In this document: positions 1 through 8,722 of the stretch, in pieces | Numbering within the stretch: the stretch's first letter is position 1 | How the letters are laid out: each line of letters opens with the position of its first letter | Notes under the pieces: model-generated | What the model was told of the DNA's origin: nothing | Databases searched by the model: none | The model's input: only the letters and a program-made list of their open reading frames with translations | Position numbers and translations under genes: made by a program | Source: an uncultured Schlesneria sp. | GTDB taxonomy: Bacteria > Planctomycetota > Planctomycetia > Planctomycetales > Planctomycetaceae | Direction of reading: 5' to 3' | Assembly (NCBI GenBank): GCA_903858935.1 | Contig: CAIOKO010000152.1 | Span: 1 to 61,974 of the forward strand | DNA: 61,974 bases

Positions 1-846
1 AGTTGGACTCGCCGCATTCGGAAGCTGGAAGGGCATGTCGAAACGATCGCGCAAGGGGATTTCGGCCTGGAATTAAGTCGCGGCCCGATCGATGACGAAT
101 TCTCTCGACTGGTTCAAAGCATTAATTCCATGAGCCGTCAGTTAAACACCATGCGAGAACAGTTGATTCAGGGAGAACGAATTCGGCTGGTAGCGCAGTT
201 GACCGCAGGGATTGGACACCAGCTGCGTAACGGAATTGCAGGAGCAAAGCTGGCCATCCAACTGCACGAAAGCCGATGCCAACAGGGAACCGATACGAGT
301 CTGATCGTGGCTCGAAACCAGTTGGCACTGGTCGAAGAAGAAGTCCAGGGATTGCTCTCACTCGGCAAAGGTGATTCGAGACCTCCTGCTCAAATAGATC
401 TTCGCCAGATCATCGAAACTGTTCGAGATCTTGTGTCGTTAAACTGTGATCACAAAGACATTGAATTGACCGTGGAAAGACAAGAAACACCACTCAATGT
501 CATGGGGTTTCCTGACCGTCTTCGAGCGGCATACCTCAATCTCACCTTGAATGCGATCGACGCCGCCGGACCCGGTGGACATGTCTGGCTCACATCAACC
601 TCGAGCCTTGAGCAATGCACAATGATCGTCGAGGACGACGGCCCAGGTCCGCCGGCCGAACTTGCTTCATCGCTGTTTGAATCGTTTGTCACATCAAAGC
701 CCGAAGGGATCGGACTTGGGCTGACCGTTGCCGTCACGGTCGCTCAGGCACATCATGGCTCACTAACCTGGAACCGCCGCCTCGACCGGACTCGATTCGA
801 ATTAACAGTGCCAAAATCTGCGACCTTTGAACAAGACCGCTGCTGA
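1..846 (+). CDS. Sensor histidine kinase, 5' truncated (HAMP + HisKA + HATPase)
   Basis: The reading frame is open from the first base, so the gene starts upstream of the window. An ATG at 130 lies inside the protein and is not the likely start. The visible part begins with a HAMP-like linker (bases 1-130: ETIAQGDFGLEL, then DDEFSRLVQSIN). A dimerisation helix follows with the phospho-acceptor His in GIGHQLRNG (His codon 217-219). The ATPase domain has the N box (LNLTLNAIDAAG), the G1 box (VEDDGPGPP) and the G2 box (GIGLGLTVAV). It should autophosphorylate and pass phosphate to the regulator whose ATG overlaps its stop codon by one base. The input domain is outside the window, so the signal is unknown. 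The kinase assignment is certain. Confidence 0.93.
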   Translation, partial: SWTRRIRKLEGHVETIAQGDFGLELSRGPIDDEFSRLVQSINSMSRQLNTMREQLIQGERIRLVAQLTAGIGHQLRNGIAGAKLAIQLHESRCQQGTDTSLIVARNQLALVEEEVQGLLSLGKGDSRPPAQIDLRQIIETVRDLVSLNCDHKDIELTVERQETPLNVMGFPDRLRAAYLNLTLNAIDAAGPGGHVWLTSTSSLEQCTMIVEDDGPGPPAELASSLFESFVTSKPEGIGLGLTVAVTVAQAHHGSLTWNRRLDRTRFELTVPKSATFEQDRC

Positions 847-2234
847 TGTCTCGAATTCTGATTATTGATGACGAACCGGCGATTTGCTGGAGCCTGAAAG
901 AACGGCTGACGGATCAAGGTCACGACGTCCAGATTGCGGCATCGGTCGAACGTGCTGATAAACTTCTTAACACGTTTGTGCCCGAAGTCATTGTGCTGGA
1001 TATCCGCTTGCCGGGACAGGATGGCCTGTCCGCCATCCCTGGTTTCCGCCAGCGATTACCTTCGACCCCCATCATCGTCATGACCGCCTTCGGGGATTTG
1101 CAGACGGTCGTTGATGCGATCAGTCGCGGTGCTTTTGAATACCTGGTCAAACCGTTTGAATTGCCCGACTTTCTGTCGGTGGTCTCCCGCGCCATCCAGA
1201 CGCTCGCAAAGGAAAAAACGGGTCCGTCGCTGCCCGTCGAAGGGAATCAATTGATTGGGCGCGGGCCTGCCATGCAGGCGATCTTCAAACAAATCGCCTT
1301 GATGGCACCCACCGAATTTCCCATTCTGATCACGGGTGAAACGGGCACCGGAAAAGAACTCGTTGCCGAGGCGATCCATCGGCATAGCAACCGCCGTAAC
1401 GGTCCGTTCGTGCGGGTCAGTTTGGCAAGCCTCAATCCATCGGTGATCGAAAGTGAACTGTTCGGACATGGCAAAGGTGCGTTCACCGGTGCCACCGAAG
1501 ATCGTCAGGGACTGTTCGAGTTGGCAGAGAACGGGACAATCTTTCTCGACGAAATCGGTGAGACTCCTCCAGCGATTCAAGTGAAACTGTTACGTGTGCT
1601 CGAATCTCATTCGTTCATTCGCGTCGGGACCAGCAACGAGCGAACAACAAACGCCAGGTTGATCGCTGCCACGAACCGTGATTTGAGGTCCATGATCGCC
1701 GAACACAATTTTCGGGAAGATCTGTATCACCGATTGAAAGTCTTTTCGATCGAACTGCCACCATTACGATCTCACCGCGAGGATCTCAGGCCGCTGGTGG
1801 AATACTTTATTGGACGGCACCTGAATTCATCTCATCCGAATATAACCGACGAATTCTGGGCTGAAATCGAAAAGCAAACCTGGCCGGGCAACATCCGTGA
1901 ATTGCGAAATGCGATCGATCACGCAGTCGTTCTCTCTCGCGGCGGACCGCTGGTCGCTGCACACCTTCCGCAGTGGCCGGTTGACATCGCTCCTGGTGAG
2001 GAATCGTGTGATCAACTTCAACTCGCGATTGCCGCTTGGGTTCAGCGGCAACTCAGCGACTCTCAAACGGACGGTGTGAACGATCTTTACCGACGTTTTT
2101 CAAGCATTGCCGATACCGCCTTGTTGAATGAGGTTCTGTCTCATACTCAACAAAACCGCAGCGCGGCAGCCAAGCTTCTCGGACTCGACCGAGCCACGCT
2201 ACGAACGAAGCTCGGAACAACGGCTTCGGATTGA
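846..2234 (+). CDS. NtrC-family sigma-54 response regulator
   Basis: This 462-residue protein has the three standard NtrC parts. The receiver domain (about 1-120) has the acidic pair DDE near the start, the phospho-accepting Asp at residue 52 (VLDIRLPG) and the conserved Lys (VKPF). The AAA+ domain (about 135-370) has Walker A GETGTGKE, an intact GAFTGA sigma-54 loop, Walker B IFLDEIGE and FREDLYHRL. The C-terminus is a Fis-type helix-turn-helix (SAAAKLLGLDRATLRTKLG). It should activate sigma-54 promoters after phosphorylation by the kinase upstream; the TGATG overlap at 844-848 indicates translational coupling. Its targets are not evident. A palindrome 19 bases past the stop probably ends transcription. 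Confidence 0.95.
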   Translation: MSRILIIDDEPAICWSLKERLTDQGHDVQIAASVERADKLLNTFVPEVIVLDIRLPGQDGLSAIPGFRQRLPSTPIIVMTAFGDLQTVVDAISRGAFEYLVKPFELPDFLSVVSRAIQTLAKEKTGPSLPVEGNQLIGRGPAMQAIFKQIALMAPTEFPILITGETGTGKELVAEAIHRHSNRRNGPFVRVSLASLNPSVIESELFGHGKGAFTGATEDRQGLFELAENGTIFLDEIGETPPAIQVKLLRVLESHSFIRVGTSNERTTNARLIAATNRDLRSMIAEHNFREDLYHRLKVFSIELPPLRSHREDLRPLVEYFIGRHLNSSHPNITDEFWAEIEKQTWPGNIRELRNAIDHAVVLSRGGPLVAAHLPQWPVDIAPGEESCDQLQLAIAAWVQRQLSDSQTDGVNDLYRRFSSIADTALLNEVLSHTQQNRSAAAKLLGLDRATLRTKLGTTASD

Positions 2235-2249
2235 GATTTGCGGATCAAA

Positions 2250-2284
2250 GAGCACTGCTTGACCGAAGACGGTCAAGCAGTGGC
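2250..2284. terminator. Perfect palindrome between convergent genes, likely bidirectional terminator
   Basis: The arms 2253-2264 and 2271-2282 are perfect 12-base complements (cactgcttgacc / ggtcaagcagtg) around a 6-base loop. It lies between the regulator stop at 2234 and the DUF1559 stop at 2312. No long T run follows. Its minus strand matches the hairpin family also seen near 24760, 36730, 36870 and 49310. Confidence 0.7.
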
Positions 2285-2311
2285 ACGATAATTCAGAAGA
2301 TTAACGATGAA

Positions 2312-3250
2312 CTAATATCCAAAATCGGCGGTCATTTCACTTCCAGCGCGAGTTCCCATCGTCTGAAGGTGAGTCGCCGAACCACCGTCGCTTGTCACAG
2401 AATGCAGAAACCGGACTGAGCCGTCGACGAACAAGGCGTTGACGCCACCTGTGTGGAGACTGGAAAAATCATCCAGACCTCCATCGGGATCGTTGATGGC
2501 ATTGATGCGATGGGCATGACCCAACACGTGAAATGACGATGCTTCATCGAGGGGAGCCGCGCGATTACTTGCCCCCGCTCGTAAGCGACCTGTATTTGGT
2601 GCGCCAATCCATGTTCCGTTCGCTTGTGCCCACGAACGTTCCGCGACAAGAATCGTATTTGAGGTCCCGTCTAATATCTCGGCAAAGCGGACACTGCTGT
2701 TACGAAAGAGCATTCCGTTACCGGGATTAACATTGTCATCAACACTTGATGACTCGTTTCCGACGCAGCCAACGTAACTGCTGGGACCCGGTTGAACGAC
2801 TTTACCCGAAGCGACATTTGTAATTGCGAAGGTCCCGTTTGGAACAATATCTGATGCACAGATGAAAACGGTTACTCTGGTCGCGACAGGGGCCGAGTTC
2901 AACGGGTGCTCGATCGGCAAACTGAAATTGAACAGCCCGAAGAGCGGAAATTGATCCATTTGAGGAAGAATCATCGCACTCCAGCCCCAGCCGGGAGTCG
3001 TCGCGGTTGTGTCCGAACTGGCGACGTATCCAGGAGGAAATCGCCCGTATAAGTCGCAGTAGTTTTGCAGCGCCAGACCGATCTGCCTCAGATTGTTTTT
3101 GCATTGAGTTCGACGAGCCGCCTCGCGAGCCTGCTGGATCGCCGGAAGAATCAGAGCCACCAGGATGGCGATGACTGAAATCACGACCATCAGTTCGATC
3201 AGTGTAAAGCCCTTACGCACCGGTTTTGAAAAGAAATCCAGACGATTCAC
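2312..3250 (-). CDS. DUF1559 protein with type IV pilin-like N-terminus
   Basis: This is a typical member of the planctomycete family with a prepilin-type leader and a DUF1559 body. A short basic leader ends in RKG, followed by the pilin motif [21 protein letters not shown] and then [16 protein letters not shown]. The C-terminus carries the family signature [17 protein letters not shown]. The leader should be cut and methylated by a prepilin peptidase, leaving a surface or pseudopilin-like protein; the role of these abundant proteins is unknown. I chose the GTG at 3250, six bases after a GGGG stretch, which gives 312 residues. A TTG at 3271 is the alternative and has no visible ribosome binding site. 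It is a single gene with no secretion genes nearby. Confidence 0.9.
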   Translation of the reverse strand: MNRLDFFSKPVRKGFTLIELMVVISVIAILVALILPAIQQAREAARRTQCKNNLRQIGLALQNYCDLYGRFPPGYVASSDTTATTPGWGWSAMILPQMDQFPLFGLFNFSLPIEHPLNSAPVATRVTVFICASDIVPNGTFAITNVASGKVVQPGPSSYVGCVGNESSSVDDNVNPGNGMLFRNSSVRFAEILDGTSNTILVAERSWAQANGTWIGAPNTGRLRAGASNRAAPLDEASSFHVLGHAHRINAINDPDGGLDDFSSLHTGGVNALFVDGSVRFLHSVTSDGGSATHLQTMGTRAGSEMTADFGY

Positions 3251-3380
3251 AGGGTGCCCCAACAGAGTCAAACGGCGTGACTAAAATTTCAACGGCCTTA
3301 CGCTAAGACATTACGACTTAATCACGGCGGGTGCAACGGCAGATGAATTTTGCCTGCCCGGAATTATTCAACGAATCGGC

Positions 3381-5933
3381 TCAATTCTCTGCCGTGGTCT
3401 TTCGCTTCGCCATGGGGACTCGCTGAAAGCGGCCCTTCCCAGTGGGGCCGCGCTCATTCAACTCCATCAGGGCGTAAGTGATTTCGTCCAGATCACTCAA
3501 TGGACGATCGGCAAGGTAGCGAAATCGCAACTTCTGCTGCCTGTCGAAGATGAGAACCCCGTGTGTGATCGCAGGCTCATTTGCCGTTACCGATGAAGAG
3601 TCATATTTTGCCAGATCGAAACCGTCAGGAACCTCATGAAATGAGAAGTGATCTTTTTTTCGGACTCCCAGGGCCGTCAGTTCCCGCTGCTGAAACGGAG
3701 TCGCGCTCATGCATTTGATCGTCGCATCAAGATTCTTCAAGGGGTCAGAGCGTTTCCAGAGTCGAACAAGTCCATCGGCACAGTGGGGACACCCCATGCC
3801 GCTGATGAAGACCAGCACGTTGTTCTTACCTGGATCGAGATCCAGTCCGTCAATTTTTATTCGTTCCGCTTCAGTGACCCGTTCCAACAGATAAAGATCG
3901 GGATATTGAGCGCGCGTAGTTCCCACGATATTGAGGTCTTTCATCATCCCTTGATCCTCGTGATCAAGAATGTGGCAATGCACAACGGATCGCCCGCAAT
4001 AGTCGTTAGGGATAAAGTGGATCGGAGTCACAACCTCGCGGCTGATGGCCAGCGTGTCCTTCCAGACCCCCAGCGAGGGAACGTAAAACGGATTGACATG
4101 CATGTGAAACGGGTGTTTGACAGACTCCACAACACCCGGCAGAAATTCCTTAACGCCAAGGTTCCAGATCTGAGGAGTATCGATCCTGATCGTGATACTA
4201 TCAGCCGTTCCAGACTCGGCGTATGGCTTCCCCACATGACGAGGAACTGTCGAAACCCCGAACCGTTCCTTATCAGCAAAGGTAAAATTCAGCTCCAGAG
4301 TTTCCGCACCCGTTACATCGGGAGCCGGACGCTTGAGCTTCATGATCTGTGCGACAGGTGGCAGGCTCATCGGAGTCGCAATCCCTCCGTGAACCATCAA
4401 CTTCGCCACAGGAGTCGCATTTTTGACCGGACCGAGATGAGTTCGCACCAGACGTTTTGCTTCAGACGGAAGCAGCCAGTACTCTCCATCAGTCGCTTGA
4501 TCAGTCACCCTCACAAGTACGTCACTGCGGTACCCTGGATAAAGTTCGTTATGGATTTTCTTCTTCAGATGTCCCGTCGGAATTCCATCCGTCGCGATCT
4601 CGTACGTTTCGATCGCATCGGTAATCGCGGGGACATCAATCGACGCGTCCTTCAAATCGCCCGCACGATACCAGGCAAGGTTCAATGCCGACTCTCGACC
4701 GGCGTGAATCAGCCGCCAGCGCTCGATCTGACCTCGTTGAATCTCGATCGACGGGGCATTCTGACCATTAACGGCGAGGACTTCCGCTGATTCCGGCTTG
4801 TTGCTGGGGATTCCTTCAGTGATCCGGCCAACGTTCTTTTCTGCGGGAGCATTTTTACGATCGTTCACATCGGCAGGATCAACGATCCATCGGGTTCCCT
4901 GACCTCCCTCCTGGCCACCGACTTTCGTGAAGACCAGCTGCTGCAACAGAAACACACGCCCATACTCAACATCTTTTGTACTGTCCGTCGGATGCTTGAT
5001 CCGGTTGGCAGCCTGGATTTCTTTCAATTTTTCAAGATCGTTCGATGCCGCGTCGGTGTCCCCCAGGACAATCAAGGCGCCAGCGAGCCCATTTGCTAAT
5101 TGATAGGCAGCCGAACCATGGACATGTGAGTGATACCAGAACGTTCCCGCAACGTGATTTTGAGGAAGCTCATAATCCAGGAACAATTCATTCGCCTTGT
5201 CACCTGTGGCAGGTGGCAGATCGAGAAAGGCATTATCGTGACCGCCACCGGGACTGACGTGTAAACCGTGCGTGTGCAAATTAATCGAGAAAAGATTGTG
5301 GGGCGCATCCATCATCCAGTAGGCGGGCCGGTCCTGAGGTCCCGGGGGTTCCGCACCGGCGTTCCACTCGAGAACCGGTTCGCGACTACTGTTCAATTTA
5401 TTCTTGAGATTGATGATCAACTTTTGATGTCGATTGATAACGATCGTCGGACCACATAGCCGTCGGTTCAAAAAACCTGGTCCGCGGTAACGAATGGCAT
5501 TGACCTGATCTGGTGTGCCATCCCCGTCGACGTCGATCAACGGCAACTCAGGCTCGGTTTCCGTGACTTCCAATTCGTATAACACGACATCTTTGGTTCT
5601 TAACATCGCTTGTTCGAGATCGCGTCCCTCGAGCGTTGCTTTCGCATGACCAAAGTGGAATCGACGGTCACGACGAGACATATTCGAAAAGAGTCGGCCA
5701 AGTGCTTCAGACGAATCAATTGACTGACCACGCGAACTGCTCGGCATCGAGAACGGCGTTGGTGCAATCGGTTGGTCCTGAGCCAGCCCCTCTTTACGCC
5801 GAATCTCCGTCAGTTGTTCCGACGAGATCCGATGCGTCACGTGTGATGGTTTGCCCGTGTCTAACCCCTGAGCGAACACGGTTCCCGCGTCGCAAAGAAG
5901 CAAACCGAAAAGAAGAACGAAAATCCGTTTCAT
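3381..5933 (-). CDS. Exported multicopper oxidase with C-terminal thioredoxin-like domain
   Basis: The product is 850 residues with a signal peptide (RIFVLLFGLLLCDAGTVFAQG). All four copper-binding motifs of multicopper oxidases are present: HTHGLHV (about 219), WYHSHVHG (about 269), HPFHMHV (about 609) and HCHILDHEDQGMM (about 653). The last carries the type 1 copper Cys, the flanking His residues and an axial Met. It should oxidise a substrate and reduce oxygen to water outside the cytoplasm; CueO/bilirubin-oxidase-like enzymes are the nearest idea and the substrate is unknown. After about residue 690 comes a thioredoxin/AhpC-like stretch with GMGCPHC, which normal members lack. The ATG at 5933 follows GGAG at good spacing; an in-frame GTG lies at 5939. 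The gene is downstream of an orphan modA. Confidence 0.9.
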   Translation of the reverse strand: MKRIFVLLFGLLLCDAGTVFAQGLDTGKPSHVTHRISSEQLTEIRRKEGLAQDQPIAPTPFSMPSSSRGQSIDSSEALGRLFSNMSRRDRRFHFGHAKATLEGRDLEQAMLRTKDVVLYELEVTETEPELPLIDVDGDGTPDQVNAIRYRGPGFLNRRLCGPTIVINRHQKLIINLKNKLNSSREPVLEWNAGAEPPGPQDRPAYWMMDAPHNLFSINLHTHGLHVSPGGGHDNAFLDLPPATGDKANELFLDYELPQNHVAGTFWYHSHVHGSAAYQLANGLAGALIVLGDTDAASNDLEKLKEIQAANRIKHPTDSTKDVEYGRVFLLQQLVFTKVGGQEGGQGTRWIVDPADVNDRKNAPAEKNVGRITEGIPSNKPESAEVLAVNGQNAPSIEIQRGQIERWRLIHAGRESALNLAWYRAGDLKDASIDVPAITDAIETYEIATDGIPTGHLKKKIHNELYPGYRSDVLVRVTDQATDGEYWLLPSEAKRLVRTHLGPVKNATPVAKLMVHGGIATPMSLPPVAQIMKLKRPAPDVTGAETLELNFTFADKERFGVSTVPRHVGKPYAESGTADSITIRIDTPQIWNLGVKEFLPGVVESVKHPFHMHVNPFYVPSLGVWKDTLAISREVVTPIHFIPNDYCGRSVVHCHILDHEDQGMMKDLNIVGTTRAQYPDLYLLERVTEAERIKIDGLDLDPGKNNVLVFISGMGCPHCADGLVRLWKRSDPLKNLDATIKCMSATPFQQRELTALGVRKKDHFSFHEVPDGFDLAKYDSSSVTANEPAITHGVLIFDRQQKLRFRYLADRPLSDLDEITYALMELNERGPTGKGRFQRVPMAKRKTTAEN

Positions 5934-6214
5934 CGTCACACTCCATTGTTAGACGATGAGATCATAAAACGACGTCAGTTTGCTGTGAAGTCGATCCGAA
6001 TCAAAAGACCCCTGGAACGTCGCCGTTCGGAGGTCAATTTTCATTCTCCCTGCAGGGCAAATCCCTGAACGATTATTCTTCGAGATAACAGGGTCATCGC
6101 GGAACTCGGTTACGAAAAAGGCCCTCCTCCGACCTCGCGGTGGAGAGCTTAAAACTTGGGAAACGTCGCCACAGTTTTCTAAGTTTCGCCGCGGTTTCGC
6201 GATAGAAAAACTCT
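5934..6214. other. Intergenic stretch between modA and the multicopper oxidase
   Basis: About 280 bases lie between the modA stop and the oxidase start. An 89-codon minus-strand frame (5949-6218) opens with a GTG overlapping the modA stop, but its composition (many Arg, Ser, Asn), lack of a domain and position suggest chance. The space probably holds the oxidase promoter. I see no clear riboswitch or operator. Confidence 0.4.
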
Positions 6215-7111
6215 TCACGGCATTTCCGGCTCAGCAAATCCGTACTTTTGAAGAATCGCCTGACCCGCTTCTGATGTCACGAATAGCCGAAGCTGATCAC
6301 AAGCCTCTCGATCTTTGGCCCACGAAAGAATTACCCCCCCCTGAACGAGCGTCGGATACGAACTGGTCGGTAGTTGCCAGAATCGTCCTTTGTCTCGCAA
6401 TGGCGAAACCGTCGCCAGAGACGCGGCAATCATTCCAACATCCGCCGCTCCCGATTCCACAAACTGAGCTGTCTGGGCGATGTTCTCACCGAGAACCAAC
6501 CTGTCCTGAATCGATTCGTAGATCTCAAAGTATTTCAAAGCCGCTTCTGCAGCACGCCCATAGGGGGCGAATCTCGGATTCGCGATGGCGATTTTTTTCA
6601 CCGCAGGATCGCTCAAAACATCGATACCGTTTTTGTCCAGATCGAGCGTAGAATCGTTGCGTACCCAGATGCCAAGATGCCCCACCGCATAAGAAAACAG
6701 GGTCTCTTCCAATCCGTCACCCTGCTCGATCAGCTTGCGGGGATATCCGATATCCGCTGAAAAAAAGATGTCAAACGGTGCTTTATTTGAAAGCTGCGCG
6801 AAGAAGTTTCCCGACGAGCCGAATGTCGTCTCGACCTGAATCTCTGGATGCAACTTTTTGAACTCACTCGCAATTTCCCCAAACGCAAACTTCAAGTCCG
6901 AGGCCGCCGCGATAGAAATCGTTGTCTGAGTCACTTTGGAAGTCGGTTGCAAGCCAGACGTTTTTGATGACGAGTCTGGCGATACAGGCACTCGATCACA
7001 GCCCGCCACACAGGTGAACAGGATCACGGCCCCAAAGAGAGATTTCGTAGTACTTACGGATGGTTTCTTCGTGCGCCGCGAAGAATTTCCACGGATCGGC
7101 CAGGCTGGCAT
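6215..7111 (-). CDS. modA: Molybdate-binding lipoprotein (ModA family), orphan
   Basis: This is an extracytoplasmic binding protein of the ModA/Wtp type (298 residues). A basic leader and hydrophobic stretch end in a lipobox (CVAGC), so it is probably lipid-anchored. The mature part has the family pattern: ISIAAASDLKFAFGEIASEF, TFGSSGNFFAQL, APFDIFFSADIGYPRKL, and later the interdomain segment GENIAQTAQFVESGAADVGMIAAS. The Ser residues of AAAS and FGSSG are the usual oxyanion contacts. ModA normally feeds molybdate to ModBC; no permease or ATPase gene is adjacent. The ATG at 7111 is chosen over a TTG at 7126, and neither has a clear ribosome binding site. Binding of another oxyanion cannot be excluded. 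Confidence 0.85.
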   Translation of the reverse strand: MPAWPIRGNSSRRTKKPSVSTTKSLFGAVILFTCVAGCDRVPVSPDSSSKTSGLQPTSKVTQTTISIAAASDLKFAFGEIASEFKKLHPEIQVETTFGSSGNFFAQLSNKAPFDIFFSADIGYPRKLIEQGDGLEETLFSYAVGHLGIWVRNDSTLDLDKNGIDVLSDPAVKKIAIANPRFAPYGRAAEAALKYFEIYESIQDRLVLGENIAQTAQFVESGAADVGMIAASLATVSPLRDKGRFWQLPTSSYPTLVQGGVILSWAKDREACDQLRLFVTSEAGQAILQKYGFAEPEMP

Positions 7112-7189
7112 GATGAAACAATTCAAAATTGGGTACTTTGAGTCAATTTAGTTTCGTTGTATTTGACTTGGCAATCAACAAGTCATTGA

Positions 7190-7279
7190 ATCGTTTTTGT
7201 GATTGTAAGAACAGGTGTTTTATGCGACGACGCAGCGTTGCTAAGAGTACAATCCATGGAATTCTTCCCTTCGCGGCTT
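7190..7279. repeat. Degenerate dispersed repeat, copy 1 (TTTTaYGCGACG type)
   Basis: This segment and 8261-8353 share the order of blocks: gtgrttgt/gtggtcgt, then tgttttaYgcgacgRcgc, then ttcttcccttcgcg. The spacing is nearly equal. It is a diverged non-coding repeat in the gap between two minus-strand genes. Confidence 0.5.
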
Positions 7280-7365
7280 CGGGCGATTGCCCTAAGAATT
7301 TGCCGGATACTGTGCGTCGGTGAAGGATGGATCGGGCACGATTTCAATAAGTGTGAAAACCTCAA

Positions 7366-7707
7366 TTAACGAGAAACGATCTCGTACTTGCTCCTGACCA
7401 TGAATTCTTCGCCCGCTGAGACGAGCGGATACCCCGGATAAGGCAACCATGGCCGGGAGGCGACTAACGCATACTTACGGGAAATGAGTTCATACAAGTC
7501 GGCCCCTGCGAGACAGTCGTTGATCTCGCCAGCAGATAAATCCGGCATCCGGGATTTCTCGCGCCATTGGATTGCCTGGTCTCTATTCCATTCTGCCCAG
7601 CCATGGCAAAAACAGGATTTATTCCAAAGATCCAATCCCACGAACGCGACGGTACAGATGACAGCGAAAATCGCCGGTTGAATCAATCGCTTCCGCCATG
7701 TCTTCAT
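7366..7707 (-). CDS. Small single-pass membrane protein of unknown function
   Basis: This 113-residue protein starts MKTWRKRLIQPAIFAVICTV, a basic N-terminus followed by one hydrophobic helix (about residues 9-25). The rest is soluble, with a Cys pair (CFCHGW) soon after the helix and a C-terminal region rich in aromatic residues and proline. I do not recognise a family. The ATG at 7707 follows GAGG at six-base spacing, which supports translation; a GTG at 7719 overlaps that Shine-Dalgarno. It is probably exported or anchored with the bulk outside. Confidence 0.6.
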   Translation of the reverse strand: MKTWRKRLIQPAIFAVICTVAFVGLDLWNKSCFCHGWAEWNRDQAIQWREKSRMPDLSAGEINDCLAGADLYELISRKYALVASRPWLPYPGYPLVSAGEEFMVRSKYEIVSR

Positions 7708-7830
7708 AGTGTTCCTCACACGCTTTTGAAAAATCTGTCGCAGTCGTCGGTTGAATCAGTTTAACAAATGATCGGCAATCTCATCAGGAAATACCGATTA
7801 TTACTGGCATCGTGCAGCAAGAGGCGTCCA

Positions 7831-8154
7831 TTAGAATGGCAACGGCTGAAACTCAGAAAACGGATGCAGCGATTCTGGCAAACTGGCCAGCGGAACGTAT
7901 TCACAGGCCGCTTCAAATTCGGCCCATAACGCGAGAACCGCCGGGTTATGATGGGCTTTTTCGATGGCTTCCGGTGACAACCATTCAAAGACCTCCACAA
8001 TCGTTCCGTCCGTCGCTTGCATCGCATACCGAGTACGATCCGTGACCAGTCCTTCCCTCTGCAGAATGCCCCAATGTTTTTCCACGACGGCACCGAGCTC
8101 CGCCTCTTTTCCCGGCTTCGGCTTGAATGCGGCAATCACAAAACGGCTCGTCAT
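7831..8154 (-). CDS. ABM-fold (antibiotic biosynthesis monooxygenase-like) protein
   Basis: This 107-residue protein matches the small dimeric alpha/beta-barrel ABM family. It begins with the strand RFVIAAFKPKPGKEAEL, followed by VEKHWGILQREGLVTDR, then IVEVFEWLSPEAIEKAHHNP and AVLALWAEFEAACEY. Members include quinol monooxygenases, haem-degrading enzymes and many uncharacterised proteins, so no substrate is assigned. The ATG at 8154 has AGGAG eight bases upstream, better than the in-frame codon at 8175. It appears to be a single gene. Confidence 0.82.
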   Translation of the reverse strand: MTSRFVIAAFKPKPGKEAELGAVVEKHWGILQREGLVTDRTRYAMQATDGTIVEVFEWLSPEAIEKAHHNPAVLALWAEFEAACEYVPLASLPESLHPFSEFQPLPF

Positions 8155-8260
8155 CGAAGTGACTCCTGAATTCACTCAACAACCAACGGATTGAATTTGT
8201 CAGACCTTGTCCGAGACGATGATACCAGAGAGTCCCAAAATCAGGCATTGGCCAGTAAAT

Positions 8261-8353
8261 GAATCCTGTTTGTGGTCGTGGGAAAAGATGTTTTACGCGA
8301 CGGCGCGGAGTCGCGAAGAAGACATCACAATTGATTTCTTCCCTTCGCGACGT
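8261..8353. repeat. Degenerate dispersed repeat, copy 2 (TTTTaYGCGACG type)
   Basis: This is a partner of 7190-7279, sharing the blocks tgttttacgcgacggcgc and ttcttcccttcgcga. It sits in the divergent space between the ABM-fold gene and the exported glycoside-hydrolase-like gene. Confidence 0.5.
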
Positions 8354-8368
8354 TTCATTCTCTGATTC

Positions 8369-8471
8369 CTTCGTGCTCTTCGCGTCCTTCGTGGTGTTAA
8401 GATGGGCTTATTGGCAATCGATCAGCGGGGATCGGCAGAGTAGCACCACGAAGGACACGAAGAGCACGAAG
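8369..8471. repeat. Long inverted repeat, 28-base arms
   Basis: The arms 8369-8396 and 8444-8471 are complementary over 28 bases with a single mismatch (a G-T pair in RNA), around a 47-base centre. Each arm has the period cacgaagga/cacgaagag. No reading frame of quality runs through it, and it belongs to the gene-free stretch 8155-8722. Confidence 0.8.
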
Positions 8472-8722
8472 TTGGAATTCGACGATTACGTTGGGCACAC
8501 TAACTCAACCAGGGGAGCCGGGGTGCGTCAGCCCGGACCGGCACAGCCGGTTGATGCGCGTCGGACGATGGTAAATACCCGGGGCGGTGCTCGAAGACGA
8601 GCTTGTCCCGACTTCCCACACTTGCAGTTCTTGAGTGTTGTCTGCCAGAATAGAGACATTCTGCCTCATGATACCGGGCAGGTTTGCCGCGAACTCAAAT
8701 CACTCACAACTTGCTGTCAAAT

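Noticed and set aside
3648-4790. 380-codon plus-strand frame
   Set aside because: It lies opposite the multicopper oxidase, which has all its motifs on the other strand; it is a shadow frame.
5949-6218. 89-codon minus-strand frame overlapping the modA stop by GTGA
   Set aside because: No domain, unusual composition and no conserved features; likely chance despite the coupling-like overlap.
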